The notes: generated from the letters alone by a model not told the origin. A stretch of DNA of 64,000 nucleotides from Nocardioides phosphati (GCF_014646375.1 NZ_BMNI01000006.1:62001-126000), one strand, 5' to 3'. Shown: positions 9,947 to 19,151, counted from the stretch's first letter. Program-made: numbers and translations.

Positions 9947-10739
9947 CGGCGTCGCTGCGCGTCGGCGGGGCCGTGGCGGGGACCGTGCGCCCTGCCCGGT
10001 CGAGGGTGAAGTAGCGGATCCAGTCCGCCGCGAGCCGCGTGTGCGTCATGGCGGTGCCCGATGCGCCGTTGAGCACCATCCGGGGCACGAGGCCCGCGGT
10101 CGGGAAGGCCTCGGGCGCCTCGGCCGCGGTGAGCCGCGCACGGGGCTGGCCGTCGACGAACCACGTCATCGTGGTGTCGGTGAGCTCGAAGCCGAACAGG
10201 TGGAACGTGTTGTTGTTGTTCAGGCTCACGCTCGACAGCCAGCGCGACGCGCCCTGGCGGATGCCGAACCTCGTCGTGGACCCGAAGCCGGTCCACTTGG
10301 CCAGTGTCACGGTGGTGGCGCCGCACGCCGTCGGCCCCGTGCCGGCGGGCACCAGCTCGAGACGCATCGGGTAGGCCCGGGCCGCCGCCCACTGCTGCGC
10401 CTTGACCCTGAGCTCCCAGCGTCCGCGCACATGGCCGGCCCCGGTCTTCGTCGTCACGACGTCACCGGTCGCGGTCTGGTTGAACGCCGCGGGGCCGCTG
10501 TCGACGGCGAGCTGGCCGTAGTAGATGTCGACCCGGCCCGTGCCGTCGGCCCAGGTCTGCCACCCGGCCGTGGACTGGCCCTGCTCCCAGTCGCCGACCT
10601 CGGCGATCGGACCCCAGTCCCACGTCTTGCTCGCGGCGGTGGCGGCTGCCGCCTCGCCGACCGGTACGACGTGCGGCCCCACGAGGGCGGCGGCCGCCAC
10701 GGCGACGGCGGTGGCGACGGCGGTGCGCAGGCGGGTCAC
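9930..10739 (-). CDS. secreted GH16-like jelly-roll protein without catalytic motif
   Basis: A 269-residue protein with a Sec signal peptide (Ala/Val-rich core, cleavage near AAAATAA, about residue 35). It continues as a concanavalin-A/GH16-like beta-sandwich: GRWELRVKA, FHLFGFELTDTTMTWFVDGQ and the late DWIRYF strand are typical of GH16. The catalytic ExDxxE that should lie in the central strand is absent; the matching stretch reads TVTLAK. It is therefore likely a glycan-binding protein rather than a glucanase. GTG 10739 overlaps the upstream stop (GTGA), and the two secreted genes are coupled. The gene ends in an overlap with the convergent toroid gene. Confidence 0.6.
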   Translation of the reverse strand: MTRLRTAVATAVAVAAAALVGPHVVPVGEAAAATAASKTWDWGPIAEVGDWEQGQSTAGWQTWADGTGRVDIYYGQLAVDSGPAAFNQTATGDVVTTKTGAGHVRGRWELRVKAQQWAAARAYPMRLELVPAGTGPTACGATTVTLAKWTGFGSTTRFGIRQGASRWLSSVSLNNNNTFHLFGFELTDTTMTWFVDGQPRARLTAAEAPEAFPTAGLVPRMVLNGASGTAMTHTRLAADWIRYFTLDRAGRTVPATAPPTRSDAVSGVC

Positions 10740-11479
10740 CGGACCACCACCACGGACGGGTACGACGGGAACCAGCCCACGCGGGTGTCCTGCCCGGCCG
10801 GTGCCCAGGCGTAGACGGCCGTCCGGTAGGTGACGGCGCCCGCCACCGTCGGGGTGACGCGCACGGTCACGGCGCCCGAGGACGGTGCGGTGACCACAGC
10901 GCCGACGCGGGTCCACGACCCGTCGGCGTTGCGCTGCTGCAGCGCGAGCTGCCGGCCGGGCCGGTCCGGCGGCTGGTTGGTGCGGTTGACGTAGACCGCC
11001 CAGGCCAGGGTCACGTCGAACGGCGTGCCGACGGTGGCGGTAGCCGGGACCTTGATGGTGGCCTCCTGCTGGACCCCGCGGACCGGGAGCTCGGGGCTCA
11101 GCACCGCGGGGCTGGTGCCGGAGGCAGGCGCGTTGACGCGGTAGGCGTTGCGGTCCATCGCGTGGACGCGGGTGTGGAACGTGTAGCCGTGGTCGGTGGT
11201 CGTCACGCCGGTCGACCCCTCCACGGCCACCCAGTAGGTGCAGGTGGTGGTGCCCGAGGCGTAGGCGACGCAGCGCTCCAGCGTCGCGCGGCGGGCAGCC
11301 GGACCGGGAAGGCCGGCCACGGTCACGACGAGCTCCTCGCCCGGTATGCCGGCGGTGCGGCTGACCGCGAGGGTGCCCCCGGTGACGGTCGTGCCGTCGG
11401 CGGCACCCGTGAGCACGGGCGCGCCCACGAGCGCGGTGAGCACGGTCGCGGCGGCGACCGTCCGGCGTACGGCTGTCAT
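10736..11479 (-). CDS. secreted Ig-like beta-sandwich protein, unknown function
   Basis: A 247-residue protein with an N-terminal signal peptide (hydrophobic VAAATVLTALVGAPVL). One Cys-pair-containing beta domain (about residues 40-120, ERCVAYASGTTTCTYW) precedes a C-terminal bacterial Ig-like domain of the type with QLALQQRNADGSWTRVG and YRTAVYAWAP. Such Ig modules often sit on actinobacterial exoenzymes and surface proteins. The start ATG is preceded by GGGAGGG at good spacing. It is coupled to the downstream GH16-like gene, suggesting that the two exported proteins work together at the cell surface or on an extracellular glycan. Confidence 0.55.
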   Translation of the reverse strand: MTAVRRTVAAATVLTALVGAPVLTGAADGTTVTGGTLAVSRTAGIPGEELVVTVAGLPGPAARRATLERCVAYASGTTTCTYWVAVEGSTGVTTTDHGYTFHTRVHAMDRNAYRVNAPASGTSPAVLSPELPVRGVQQEATIKVPATATVGTPFDVTLAWAVYVNRTNQPPDRPGRQLALQQRNADGSWTRVGAVVTAPSSGAVTVRVTPTVAGAVTYRTAVYAWAPAGQDTRVGWFPSYPSVVVVR

Positions 11480-11571
11480 GGGCGTCCCTCCCTTCCCGGC
11501 AGCCACGGTAACCGCGCGAAGCCCCCGGAGGGGGCGGAAACCCGAGAGACCGACCGATCGGCCTGCGCCGG

Positions 11572-12213
11572 TCAGTGCGTGCGGCGCAGCACCCGCATCG
11601 AGCCGAGCGCGTCGACCTCCTCGAAGTCCCCGCGGGCCAGGGTCGGCAGGTAGATCTGCTCGTACGGCGGGCGGCCGCCGTCGGCGGGGTCCGGGAAGAC
11701 GTCGTGGATCACCAAGACGCCGCCGACCGCCACGTGGGGGACCCAGGTCTCGAAGTCGGTGCGGGCCGGCTCGACACCGTGGCCGCCGTCGATGAAGAGC
11801 AGCGCCAGCGGGGTCGTCCAGAAGCGGCCCACCGTGCCGGACTGCCCGACGACCGCGACCACGTGGTCCTCCAGACCGGCGCGCTCGATCGTGCGCCGGA
11901 AGAAGGGAAGCGTGTCCATGCGACCCGTCTCGGCGTCGACGACGTCGGTGTCGTGGTGCTCCCAGCCGGCCTGGTTCTCCTCGGAGCCGTGGTGGTGGTC
12001 GAGCGCGAAGACGACGGACCCCACCTCGCGGGCGGCGGAGCCGAGGTAGACGGCCGACTTGCCGCAATAGCTGCCCACCTCGAGCGCGGGGCCCGACGGG
12101 AGCTGCGCGAGGGCCCAGCGGTGGAGGAGGAGCCCCTCGTCCTCGGGCATGAAGCCCTTGGTGACGCGGATCAGGTCGAGGAGCGCGGGGTCCATCTGCG
12201 GCGTGCTGGTCAC
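11572..12213 (-). CDS. class I SAM-dependent methyltransferase (Methyltransf_24 type)
   Basis: A 213-residue cytoplasmic protein. SAM-binding motif I is ALEVGSYCGKSAVYLG (about residues 46-61). It is followed by VVFALDHHHGSEENQAGWEHHD and a central LLFIDGGHGVEPARTDFETW, typical of the class-24 methyltransferases found near polysaccharide and natural-product genes. GTG 12213 is chosen because TAGGGT stands 7 bp upstream and the longer ATG start would overlap the divergent gene. It lies in the same direction as the two secreted-protein genes but 92 bp upstream of them. Acceptor unknown. Confidence 0.72.
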   Translation of the reverse strand: MTSTPQMDPALLDLIRVTKGFMPEDEGLLLHRWALAQLPSGPALEVGSYCGKSAVYLGSAAREVGSVVFALDHHHGSEENQAGWEHHDTDVVDAETGRMDTLPFFRRTIERAGLEDHVVAVVGQSGTVGRFWTTPLALLFIDGGHGVEPARTDFETWVPHVAVGGVLVIHDVFPDPADGGRPPYEQIYLPTLARGDFEEVDALGSMRVLRRTH

Positions 12214-12247
12214 GGCCCCGACCCTAGTGTCTGGGACAATCGGTCCC

Positions 12248-12778
12248 ATGCACGGCCACCCCGACTTCGAGCTCCGGCCCGGGGAGCCCGTCGACGTCGC
12301 CGACTCCGTCGCCGCGCGCGTGCGTGCCCGCTACTTCCGCGAGGTGATGGGGGAGTTCGCCACCGGCGTCGTCATCGTCACCGCGCAGGCCTCCGAAGGG
12401 CCGGTCGGCATGACCTGCCAGACCTTCTCCAGCGTCTCGCTCGACCCGCCGCTGGTCAGCTTCATCCCGGCGCGCACGTCGCGCTCCTGGCCGCTGATGC
12501 GCGAGGCGGGGCACTTCTGCGTCAACGTCCTCGCCGCCGGCCAGGAGGAGCTCGCGCAGGTCTTCGCGTCGAAGGGTGCGGACAAGTTCGCCGGCGTCGA
12601 GTGGCGGGGGGCCGAGAGCGGGGCGCCGATCCTCGCCGGTGCGCTCGCCTACATCGACTGCACGATCGAGGCGGTCCACCCGGCCGGCGACCACGACATC
12701 GTCATCGGGCGGGTGCACGCACTCTCGTCCTGCTCCGAGGCCGACCCGCTGCTCTACCACCGGGGCGGCTTCCGGTGA
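12248..12778 (+). CDS. flavin reductase family protein
   Basis: A 176-residue FMN-binding split-barrel protein of the two-component monooxygenase reductase family (HsaB/ActVB-like). Typical segments are GVVIVTAQ, GMTCQTFSSVSLDPPLVSFIP and the late GRVHAL strand. It would use NAD(P)H to supply reduced flavin to a partner oxygenase, or keep flavin reduced. No oxygenase partner adjoins it. Instead it is coupled through a GTGA overlap to a TetR-like ligand-domain gene. A GACAAT hexamer 7 bp before the ATG may be its -10 element. Confidence 0.82.
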   Translation: MHGHPDFELRPGEPVDVADSVAARVRARYFREVMGEFATGVVIVTAQASEGPVGMTCQTFSSVSLDPPLVSFIPARTSRSWPLMREAGHFCVNVLAAGQEELAQVFASKGADKFAGVEWRGAESGAPILAGALAYIDCTIEAVHPAGDHDIVIGRVHALSSCSEADPLLYHRGGFR

Positions 12779-13227
12779 CGATGGACGACTTCGCGGAGTC
12801 GCTCACCCGCCGGTTCCTGGGCTTCTGCGAGAACCAGCGCACCCAGGCGGCTGTCATCGCCACGATCAGGCTGGCCATGGACGGCGAGACCGGCAGCCAG
12901 AAGGTGTTCCGCCGCCTCAACCGGCTGGTCTTCCTGCCCCTGGCCGGTCCCGCTGGACTCCACGTCTCCACGACGCGGGTGCAGCTCGCGCTCGGCACCC
13001 TGTCGGCGGCCGCGATGATGCGCTACGTCATGAAGCTCGAGCCCCTTGCGTCGATGGAGCTGGAGGACCTGGTCCGCACGCTCACGCCGGCGGTGCGGGG
13101 CGCCCTCCAGGCCGAGCCCAGCGGCGAGATCGAGGCCTGGGACGCCGAGGTCGCGCCGTACCCGAGGGCGGAGCCGCACCGGCTCGACGCGCGGCGCAAC
13201 TGGAAGCTGACCGGCCGCCTCACCTGA
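12775..13227 (+). CDS. TetR-type C-terminal ligand-binding domain protein lacking the HTH
   Basis: A short protein of about 150 residues (GTG 12775, or ATG 12781). It resembles only the C-terminal half of actinobacterial TetR regulators: a helix-rich start (ESLTRRFLGFCENQR, IATIRLAMDGETG), the dimerisation helix region, and a clear MRYVMKLEPLASMELEDLVRTLTPAV segment. The N-terminal helix-turn-helix of about 50 residues is absent. The sequence in front is the flavin reductase gene, so the domain was not simply lost by a wrong start. It may be a decayed regulator, a dimer partner that modulates a full-length TetR, or a small-molecule-binding protein. It is the last gene before a strong terminator. 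Confidence 0.55.
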   Translation: MTMDDFAESLTRRFLGFCENQRTQAAVIATIRLAMDGETGSQKVFRRLNRLVFLPLAGPAGLHVSTTRVQLALGTLSAAAMMRYVMKLEPLASMELEDLVRTLTPAVRGALQAEPSGEIEAWDAEVAPYPRAEPHRLDARRNWKLTGRLT

Positions 13228-13233
13228 AATGCA

Positions 13234-13269
13234 CGAGCGCCCGCCACCCCGGAGGGCGACGGGCGCTCG
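13234..13269. terminator. bidirectional hairpin terminator
   Basis: CGAGCGCCCG (13234-13243) pairs perfectly with CGGGCGCTCG (13260-13269) across a 16-base loop. It lies between two convergent genes ending at 13227 and 13279 and can serve both. Confidence 0.75.
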
Positions 13270-13278
13270 ACGCGTGGC

Positions 13279-14145
13279 TCAGGCCTGCAGGGCCTCGATC
13301 GCGGCAGCGATGGAGAGCGTGCGCTTGGCGGACTCGACGTGGAGGTTCTCCACCATCTTGCCGTTGTAGGTGACGACGCCGCCGTCGGAGGACTCGAAGG
13401 CCTCGATCAGGCCCTTCGCGTTCTCGATCGCAGCCTCGGACGGCGCGAAGCCCTCGTTGGCCGGCGCGATCTGGCCCGGGTGGATGATCGTCTTGCCGTC
13501 GAAGCCGAACTGGCGGCCCTGCTCGACCTCGGCCAGGAAGCCCTCTTCGTTCTTCACGTCGTTGTAGACGCCGTCGAGGATGACCGTGCCGGTGGCGCGC
13601 GCCGCGAGGACGGCGAGCTGCAGCGAGGTGACCAGGTTGGTGCGCGCCGGCACGTGGTCGACGAAGAGCTCCTTGACCAGGTCGTTGGTGCCGAGCACCG
13701 CGACGGTCAGGCGGTCCGAGGCGCCGAGGATCTCGCGCGCATCGAGGATCGCCTGCGGCGACTCGATCATCGCCCAGAGCTTCGTGTGCTCCGGGACGCC
13801 CGCGGCCTCGAAGGAGGCGACGAGGTCGAGGACCTGCTGGGCCGAGTTGACCTTGGGAACGACGATCGCGTCGGGCCCGGCCTCGGCCGCGGCCTTGAGG
13901 TCGTCGGCGTGCCACTCGGTGTCCGCACCGTTGATGCGGATCGTGAGCTCCTTGGCGCCGTACTCGCCCGACTTCACCGCGGCGGCGGCGTTGAGGCGCG
14001 CCTGCGGCTTGGCGTCGGGGGCGACGGCGTCCTCGAGGTCGAGGATCAGGGCGTCGACGGCGAGGGTCTTGGCCTTCTCCAGGGCCCGCTCGTTGGAGCT
14101 GGGCATGTAGAGGACGGTGCGGCGGGGGCGGAAGCCTTCAGTCAT
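13279..14145 (-). CDS. CitE-family HpcH/HpaI aldolase, probable malyl-CoA thioesterase
   Basis: A 288-residue CitE-like TIM-barrel protein. The N-terminal RRTVLYMPSSNERALEKA and LILDLEDAVAPDAK carry the conserved acidic metal/CoA residues. AMIESPQAILDA supplies the second Glu, and the late FGFDGKTIIHPGQIAPANE is the hallmark C-terminal segment. Such enzymes cleave or hydrolyse malyl-CoA or citramalyl-CoA. Its start overlaps the stop of the preceding paralogue (TGATG), and the two-gene pair resembles Mcl1 plus the (3S)-malyl-CoA thioesterase Mcl2 of the ethylmalonyl-CoA pathway. The thioesterase call is inference from this pairing. Confidence 0.75.
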   Translation of the reverse strand: MTEGFRPRRTVLYMPSSNERALEKAKTLAVDALILDLEDAVAPDAKPQARLNAAAAVKSGEYGAKELTIRINGADTEWHADDLKAAAEAGPDAIVVPKVNSAQQVLDLVASFEAAGVPEHTKLWAMIESPQAILDAREILGASDRLTVAVLGTNDLVKELFVDHVPARTNLVTSLQLAVLAARATGTVILDGVYNDVKNEEGFLAEVEQGRQFGFDGKTIIHPGQIAPANEGFAPSEAAIENAKGLIEAFESSDGGVVTYNGKMVENLHVESAKRTLSIAAAIEALQA

Positions 14146-15221
14146 CAGTCAACCTCGATCGCGTCGTACATGGCCTTCAGGTCGGGGTCGGTCGCGGCGA
14201 GACGCTCGGCGAGCTCGACCATGACCTTGCACTGCTTGACGGAGGCGTCGTCCTCCATCTTGCCGTCGAGCATGACGGCGCCGGTGCCGTCACCCATGGC
14301 GGCGATCACGCGGCGGGCGTGCTTGATGTCCTCGACGGACGGCGAGAAGACCTTGTTGGCGATCTTGATCTGGACCGGGTGCAGCGACCAGGCGCCGACG
14401 CAGCCGAGCAGGAACGCGTTGCGGAACTGGTCCTCGCACGCGACGGTGTCCTTGATGTCGCCGAACGGGCCGTAGTACGGGAACAGGCCGTGCATCGCGC
14501 ACGCGTCGACCATGCGGGCGATCGTGTAGTGCCACAGGTCCTGCTGGTACGTCGTGCGGTCGGCGTCGTACTGCAGCTCGCCGGCGTCGTTGCGCGGGGC
14601 GTCGGCGCGGACCAGGTAGCCCGGGTGGCCGCCACCGACGCGGGTGGTCTTCATGCGGCGGTCGGCGGCGAGGTCGGCCGGGCCGAGGGAGAGGCCCTGC
14701 ATGCGCGGCGACGCGGCGCAGATCTCCTCGATGTTGGCGACGCCACGAGCGGTCTCGAGGATCGCGTGGATCAGGATCGGCTTGGTGATGCCGGCCTTCG
14801 CCTCGAGCTGGGCGAGGATCCGGTCCATGTAGTGGATGTCCTCGGCGCCCTGCACCTTGGGAACCATGATCACGTCGAGCTTCTCGCCGATGGCGGGCAC
14901 GAGCGTGGTGAGGTCGTCGAGCACCCACGGCGAGTCGAGCGAGTTGATGCGGGTCCAGAACTGGGTCGGACCGAAGTCGACCTCCTGGCCGATCTTCACG
15001 AGGCCCTCGCGGGCGATCTCCTTGTTCTCGGCCTTGACGGCGTCCTCGAGGTTGCCGAGGAGGACGTCGACGGAGCCGACCATGTCCGGGACCTTGGCGG
15101 CCATCTTGGGGTTGCCGGGGTCGAAGAAGTGGATCGCGCGGCTCGGCTTGGCCGGGATCTCACGGACGGGGGCCGGAGCGCCCACGGCGAGCGGGGAGAA
15201 GAAATCCTTGGCTGAACGCAT
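14145..15221 (-). CDS. malyl-CoA/beta-methylmalyl-CoA lyase-like protein (Mcl1-like)
   Basis: A 358-residue CitE-superfamily lyase with the long form typical of L-malyl-CoA/beta-methylmalyl-CoA lyases. Visible elements are [19 protein letters not shown] near the start, [14 protein letters not shown] with acidic residues, [44 protein letters not shown] and the C-terminal [15 protein letters not shown]. It would split malyl-CoA into acetyl-CoA and glyoxylate, or run in reverse. ATG 15221 is supported by TAGCAT 7 bp upstream (leaderless). It is first in a two-gene operon with the malyl-CoA thioesterase-like gene and diverges from the UvrA-like gene. Confidence 0.8.
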   Translation of the reverse strand: MRSAKDFFSPLAVGAPAPVREIPAKPSRAIHFFDPGNPKMAAKVPDMVGSVDVLLGNLEDAVKAENKEIAREGLVKIGQEVDFGPTQFWTRINSLDSPWVLDDLTTLVPAIGEKLDVIMVPKVQGAEDIHYMDRILAQLEAKAGITKPILIHAILETARGVANIEEICAASPRMQGLSLGPADLAADRRMKTTRVGGGHPGYLVRADAPRNDAGELQYDADRTTYQQDLWHYTIARMVDACAMHGLFPYYGPFGDIKDTVACEDQFRNAFLLGCVGAWSLHPVQIKIANKVFSPSVEDIKHARRVIAAMGDGTGAVMLDGKMEDDASVKQCKVMVELAERLAATDPDLKAMYDAIEVD

Positions 15222-15263
15222 GGACGCGATGCTAGCCGTGCATGGACCGGACATGATGGGGCC

Positions 15264-17603
15264 GTGCACGCTGCGGACAACCACGACCTCATCACAGTGC
15301 AGGGCGCCCGGGAGAACAATCTCAAGGACGTCAGCGTCGAGATCCCGAAGCGGAGGCTGACCGTCTTCACGGGTGTCTCGGGCTCCGGCAAGAGCTCGCT
15401 CGTCTTCGGCACCATCGCCGCCGAGAGCCGGCGGCTGATCGACGAGACGTACTCGACGTTCGTCCAGGGGTTCATGCCGAACCTGCCGCGACCCGACGTG
15501 GACGCGCTCTCCGGGCTGACGACCGCGATCCTCGTCGACCAGGAGCGGATCGGGGCCAACCCGCGCTCCACGCTCGGCACCGTGACGGACGCCAACGCGA
15601 TGCTCCGCTCGCTCTTCAGCCGCCTCGGGCAGCCCTACATCGGCGGGCCGACGGCGTTCTCCTTCAACATCCCGACGACCAAAGTCGGCGGAGTCTCCGT
15701 CACCGAGAGCGGCAAGAAGAACGTCATCAAGCAGCAGGTCTACCTCGGCGGCATGTGCCCGGCGTGCGAGGGCCGCGGCACGGTCTCCGACCTCGACCTC
15801 ACGGCGATCGTCGACGAGTCGAAGTCGCTGGAGGAGGGCGCGATCCTCGTGCCCGGCTACACCGCCGACGGCTGGATGGTCGCGGCGTTCAAGGCGGTCG
15901 TTCCCTCGGACGTGCCGGTCGGCTCGCTGACCGACGCGCAGAAGCAGGACCTGCTCTACGCCGAGCCGCGCAAGGTCAAGGTCGACAAGATCAACATGAC
16001 CTACGAGGGCCTGATCCCGAAGATCCGCAAGTCGATGTTCTCCAAGGACCCCGACAGCCTGCAGCCGCACATCAAGGCGTTCGTCGAGCGCGCCGCGGTC
16101 TTCGGCGCGTGCCCGACGTGCGACGGCACGCGGCTCAACGACTCCGCACGTACGTCGAAGATCAAGGGCCTCGACATCGGCGACGTCTGCCGGATGCAGG
16201 TCACCGACCTCGCCGACTGGGTTCGCACGATCGACGACCCCGGCGTCGCCCCGCTGGTCGCGAGCCTGCTCCACCTGCTCGACGCGCTCACCGAGATCGG
16301 CCTGGGTTACCTCTCGCTCGACCGCCCGTCCGGCACGCTCAGCGGCGGCGAGGCGCAGCGGACCAAGATGGTCCGCCACCTGGGCTCGGCGCTCACCGAC
16401 GTCACCTACGTCTTCGACGAGCCCACGATCGGCCTGCACCCGCACGACATCGAGCGGATGAACAAGGTCCTCACCGAGCTCCGCGACAAGGGCAACACCG
16501 TGCTCGTCGTCGAGCACAAGCCCGAGACGATCGCGATCGCCGACCACGTCGTCGACATGGGCCCCGAGGCCGGCACCGGCGGCGGCGAGGTCGTCTTCCA
16601 GGGCACGTACGACGCGCTCCGCGAGGCGGACACGCACACCGGACGCGCGCTGGCCTACCGCGCGAGGCTGAAGGAGAGCGTCCGTGAGCGCACGGGCGCG
16701 ATCGAGGTGCGAGGGGCGAGCGAGCACAACCTGCAGGACGTCGACGTCGACCTGCCGACCGGCGTGCTCACGGTCGTGACGGGTGTGGCCGGCTCGGGCA
16801 AGAGCTCGCTGATCCACGGCTCGGTCGCGGGGCGCGAGGGCGTGGTGGTCGTGGACCAGGCGCCGATCAAGGGCTCCCGCCGGAGCAACCCCGCGACGTA
16901 CACGGGACTGCTGGAGCCGATCCGCAAGGCGTTCGCGAAGGCGTGCGGGGTGAAGCCTGCGCTCTTCTCGGCGAACTCCGAAGGGGCCTGCCCGACCTGC
17001 AACGGCGCGGGCGTGATCATCACCGAGCTCGGCTTCATGGACACCGTCTCGACGCCGTGCGAGGACTGCGGGGGCAAGCGCTTCCAGGCCTCCGTGCTCG
17101 AGCTGCGGTGGGGCGGGCTCAACATCGCGGAGGTGCTCGACCTGCCGGTGACCGAGGCACTGGCCTTCTTCAGTGACGGCGAGACGAAGACCCCCGCCGC
17201 GGCCGCGATCCTGGCCCGTCTCGAGGACGTCGGGCTCGGCTACCTCCGGCTCGGCCAGCCGCTCAACACGCTGTCGGGCGGCGAGCGGCAGCGGGTAAAG
17301 CTGGCGATGAACATGAAGGACGGCGGGGGAGTGTTCGTGCTCGACGAGCCCACCACCGGCCTCCACCTCAAGGACGTCGACAACCTACTCCGCCTCCTCG
17401 ACCGGATCGTCGACGCGGGCAAGACGGTGATCGTGATCGAGCACCACCAGGCGGTCATGGCGCACGCCGACTGGGTCGTGGACCTCGGCCCCGGAGCGGG
17501 CCACGACGGTGGTCGCGTGGTCTTCGAGGGGACGCCTGCCGCGCTGGTCGCCGACCGCTCCACGCTCACCGGTCAGCACCTCGCGGACTACGTCGGAGCG
17601 TGA
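15264..17603 (+). CDS. UvrA-like ABC ATPase, short (DrrC/UvrA2 type)
   Basis: A 779-residue paralogue of UvrA with two ABC halves: Walker [11 protein letters not shown] (near 35) and [10 protein letters not shown], signatures [11 protein letters not shown] and [11 protein letters not shown], and Walker [10 protein letters not shown] and LDEPTTGLH. Zinc-module pairs are [15 protein letters not shown] and CPTCNGAG. It is about 170 residues shorter than true UvrA, and canonical UvrA is encoded at 25705. Members of this class are linked to resistance against DNA-binding drugs (DrrC of daunorubicin producers) and do not always act in excision repair. GTG 15264 is preceded by CATGAT at 6 bp. No exporter is beside it. 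Confidence 0.82.
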   Translation: MHAADNHDLITVQGARENNLKDVSVEIPKRRLTVFTGVSGSGKSSLVFGTIAAESRRLIDETYSTFVQGFMPNLPRPDVDALSGLTTAILVDQERIGANPRSTLGTVTDANAMLRSLFSRLGQPYIGGPTAFSFNIPTTKVGGVSVTESGKKNVIKQQVYLGGMCPACEGRGTVSDLDLTAIVDESKSLEEGAILVPGYTADGWMVAAFKAVVPSDVPVGSLTDAQKQDLLYAEPRKVKVDKINMTYEGLIPKIRKSMFSKDPDSLQPHIKAFVERAAVFGACPTCDGTRLNDSARTSKIKGLDIGDVCRMQVTDLADWVRTIDDPGVAPLVASLLHLLDALTEIGLGYLSLDRPSGTLSGGEAQRTKMVRHLGSALTDVTYVFDEPTIGLHPHDIERMNKVLTELRDKGNTVLVVEHKPETIAIADHVVDMGPEAGTGGGEVVFQGTYDALREADTHTGRALAYRARLKESVRERTGAIEVRGASEHNLQDVDVDLPTGVLTVVTGVAGSGKSSLIHGSVAGREGVVVVDQAPIKGSRRSNPATYTGLLEPIRKAFAKACGVKPALFSANSEGACPTCNGAGVIITELGFMDTVSTPCEDCGGKRFQASVLELRWGGLNIAEVLDLPVTEALAFFSDGETKTPAAAAILARLEDVGLGYLRLGQPLNTLSGGERQRVKLAMNMKDGGGVFVLDEPTTGLHLKDVDNLLRLLDRIVDAGKTVIVIEHHQAVMAHADWVVDLGPGAGHDGGRVVFEGTPAALVADRSTLTGQHLADYVGA

Positions 17604-17627
17604 CCGACGCCACCGCCGGTCGTTGCT

Positions 17628-19103
17628 GTGTACATGGTCCCCACCCCTGCCTTCCGCCGCCTACTCGCCGCACTCCTCGTGGTGGGCGGGCTCAGCACTG
17701 CCGCGGTCGCGAGCGGCTCCGCGGGGGCTGAGACCTCCTGGCCGGCCGCCGCTCCCAAGGCGACGTGTGGCCCGGGCTCACTGCCCGAGACCTCCTGGCA
17801 GGGCCGGGTGCCCAAGGTCGACTACGACAGCGGGCGGGCAGCGAAGGGCTACTTCTGCAACACCCGGCAGGTGGCTCACCAGGGTGCGTCGGGTGGCTTC
17901 AAGGTGCAGCGCTACACCGACCCGGCGGGCCACACCTGCGCGTTCTACGACTCCACGCTTGTCGCCGGCCGCGACGTCCTGAGCAACACGCTCAACGGCA
18001 GCGGCCTCGGCGTACAGGTGCTGGACATGACGAACCCGGCCACCCCGCGGAAGACGGCCGGGCTGATCACGCCCGCGATGCTGAGCCCGCACGAGACGCT
18101 GGTGCTCAACCGCAAGCGCGGCCTGCTGGCAGCGGTCATGGGCACGCTCGCGACGCTTCCGGGTGTGCTCGACGTCTACGACGTGAAGTCCGACTGCCGC
18201 CACCCGAAGCTGCTCTCCACGAGCCCGATGGGCATCCTCGGCCACGAGTCGGGCTTCGCCCCGGACGGCCGCACGCTCTGGAGCGCCGGCGTCGCGGGCA
18301 CGCTCGCGGCGATCGACCTCACCGACCCCCGCCTGCCGAAGCTGGTCAAGCTGCAGACCGGCGTGGTCTACCACGGCGTCCGCCTCTCGCCCGACGGCCG
18401 GACCATGTACGTCGCCAACATCGGCAACCCCTCGCTCTCCGGCCTCACCGGCGGTGGCCTCCGGATCCTCGACGTGAGCCAGGTCCAGGACCGCGTGCCC
18501 AACCCGCAGATCAAGGTGCTCTCCGACGTCAGCTGGAAGGAGCTGTCGATCCCGCAGGTCGCCGAGCCGTTCACCAAGGACGGCCGTCGCTACGTGCTCG
18601 AGGTCGACGAGTTCATCGACCTCTTCTCCCTCCAGGCGCTCACCAGCATGAAGACCTCGCCGGTCGGTGCCGCGCGGATCATCGACGTCACCGACCCGGT
18701 GCACCCGACGATCGTCTCGAACCTCCGGCTCGAGGCGCACCAGCCGTGGCGCCGCGACGCCGAGTGGGGCGACCCGGGCGCCTCGTTCCCGGCGCAGGGC
18801 TATGCGGCGCACTACTGCTCCCTGCCGCGCACCGACGCCCCGAAGCTCGTCGGCTGCTCGATGATCCTGTCGGGCCTCCGCCTCTTCGACATCAGCGACC
18901 TGCGGCACCCGAAGGAGGCGGCGTACTTCAACCGCCCGGTGGTCGCGTCGAAGACGCCCGTCTTCCTCCCGCCGGCGGTCGGCTCCTGGGCGATGAGCGC
19001 CCCGGCGTACGACGCGGCGCGCGGCCAGGTCTGGTACACCGACGGCAACTCGGGCTTCTACGTCGTGCAGCTCACCAACGGCACCGCCGCCCTGCTGAAG
19101 TGA
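17628..19103 (+). CDS. secreted LVIVD-repeat beta-propeller-like protein
   Basis: A 491-residue exported protein (489 if ATG 17634 is used) with a clear signal peptide (LLAALLVVGGLSTAAVASGSAGA, cleavage near residue 33). The body contains repeated short strands followed by x-V-x-D-V/I-x-P-x-x-P turns (VQVLDMTNPATPR, LAAIDLTDPRLP, ARIIDVTDPVHPT, LRLFDISDLRHPK). This is the LVIVD pattern of seven-bladed propeller-like surface proteins. Cysteines occur in pairs, which fits an oxidising compartment. No catalytic motif is evident. It stands alone between the UvrA-like gene and a reductase. Function unknown; binding or scaffold roles are likely. Confidence 0.7.
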   Translation: MYMVPTPAFRRLLAALLVVGGLSTAAVASGSAGAETSWPAAAPKATCGPGSLPETSWQGRVPKVDYDSGRAAKGYFCNTRQVAHQGASGGFKVQRYTDPAGHTCAFYDSTLVAGRDVLSNTLNGSGLGVQVLDMTNPATPRKTAGLITPAMLSPHETLVLNRKRGLLAAVMGTLATLPGVLDVYDVKSDCRHPKLLSTSPMGILGHESGFAPDGRTLWSAGVAGTLAAIDLTDPRLPKLVKLQTGVVYHGVRLSPDGRTMYVANIGNPSLSGLTGGGLRILDVSQVQDRVPNPQIKVLSDVSWKELSIPQVAEPFTKDGRRYVLEVDEFIDLFSLQALTSMKTSPVGAARIIDVTDPVHPTIVSNLRLEAHQPWRRDAEWGDPGASFPAQGYAAHYCSLPRTDAPKLVGCSMILSGLRLFDISDLRHPKEAAYFNRPVVASKTPVFLPPAVGSWAMSAPAYDAARGQVWYTDGNSGFYVVQLTNGTAALLK

Positions 19104-19151
19104 GGGTGGTCACGGCGACGCGCGCCGTACGCACGCCGTAGGCTGCTTTAC

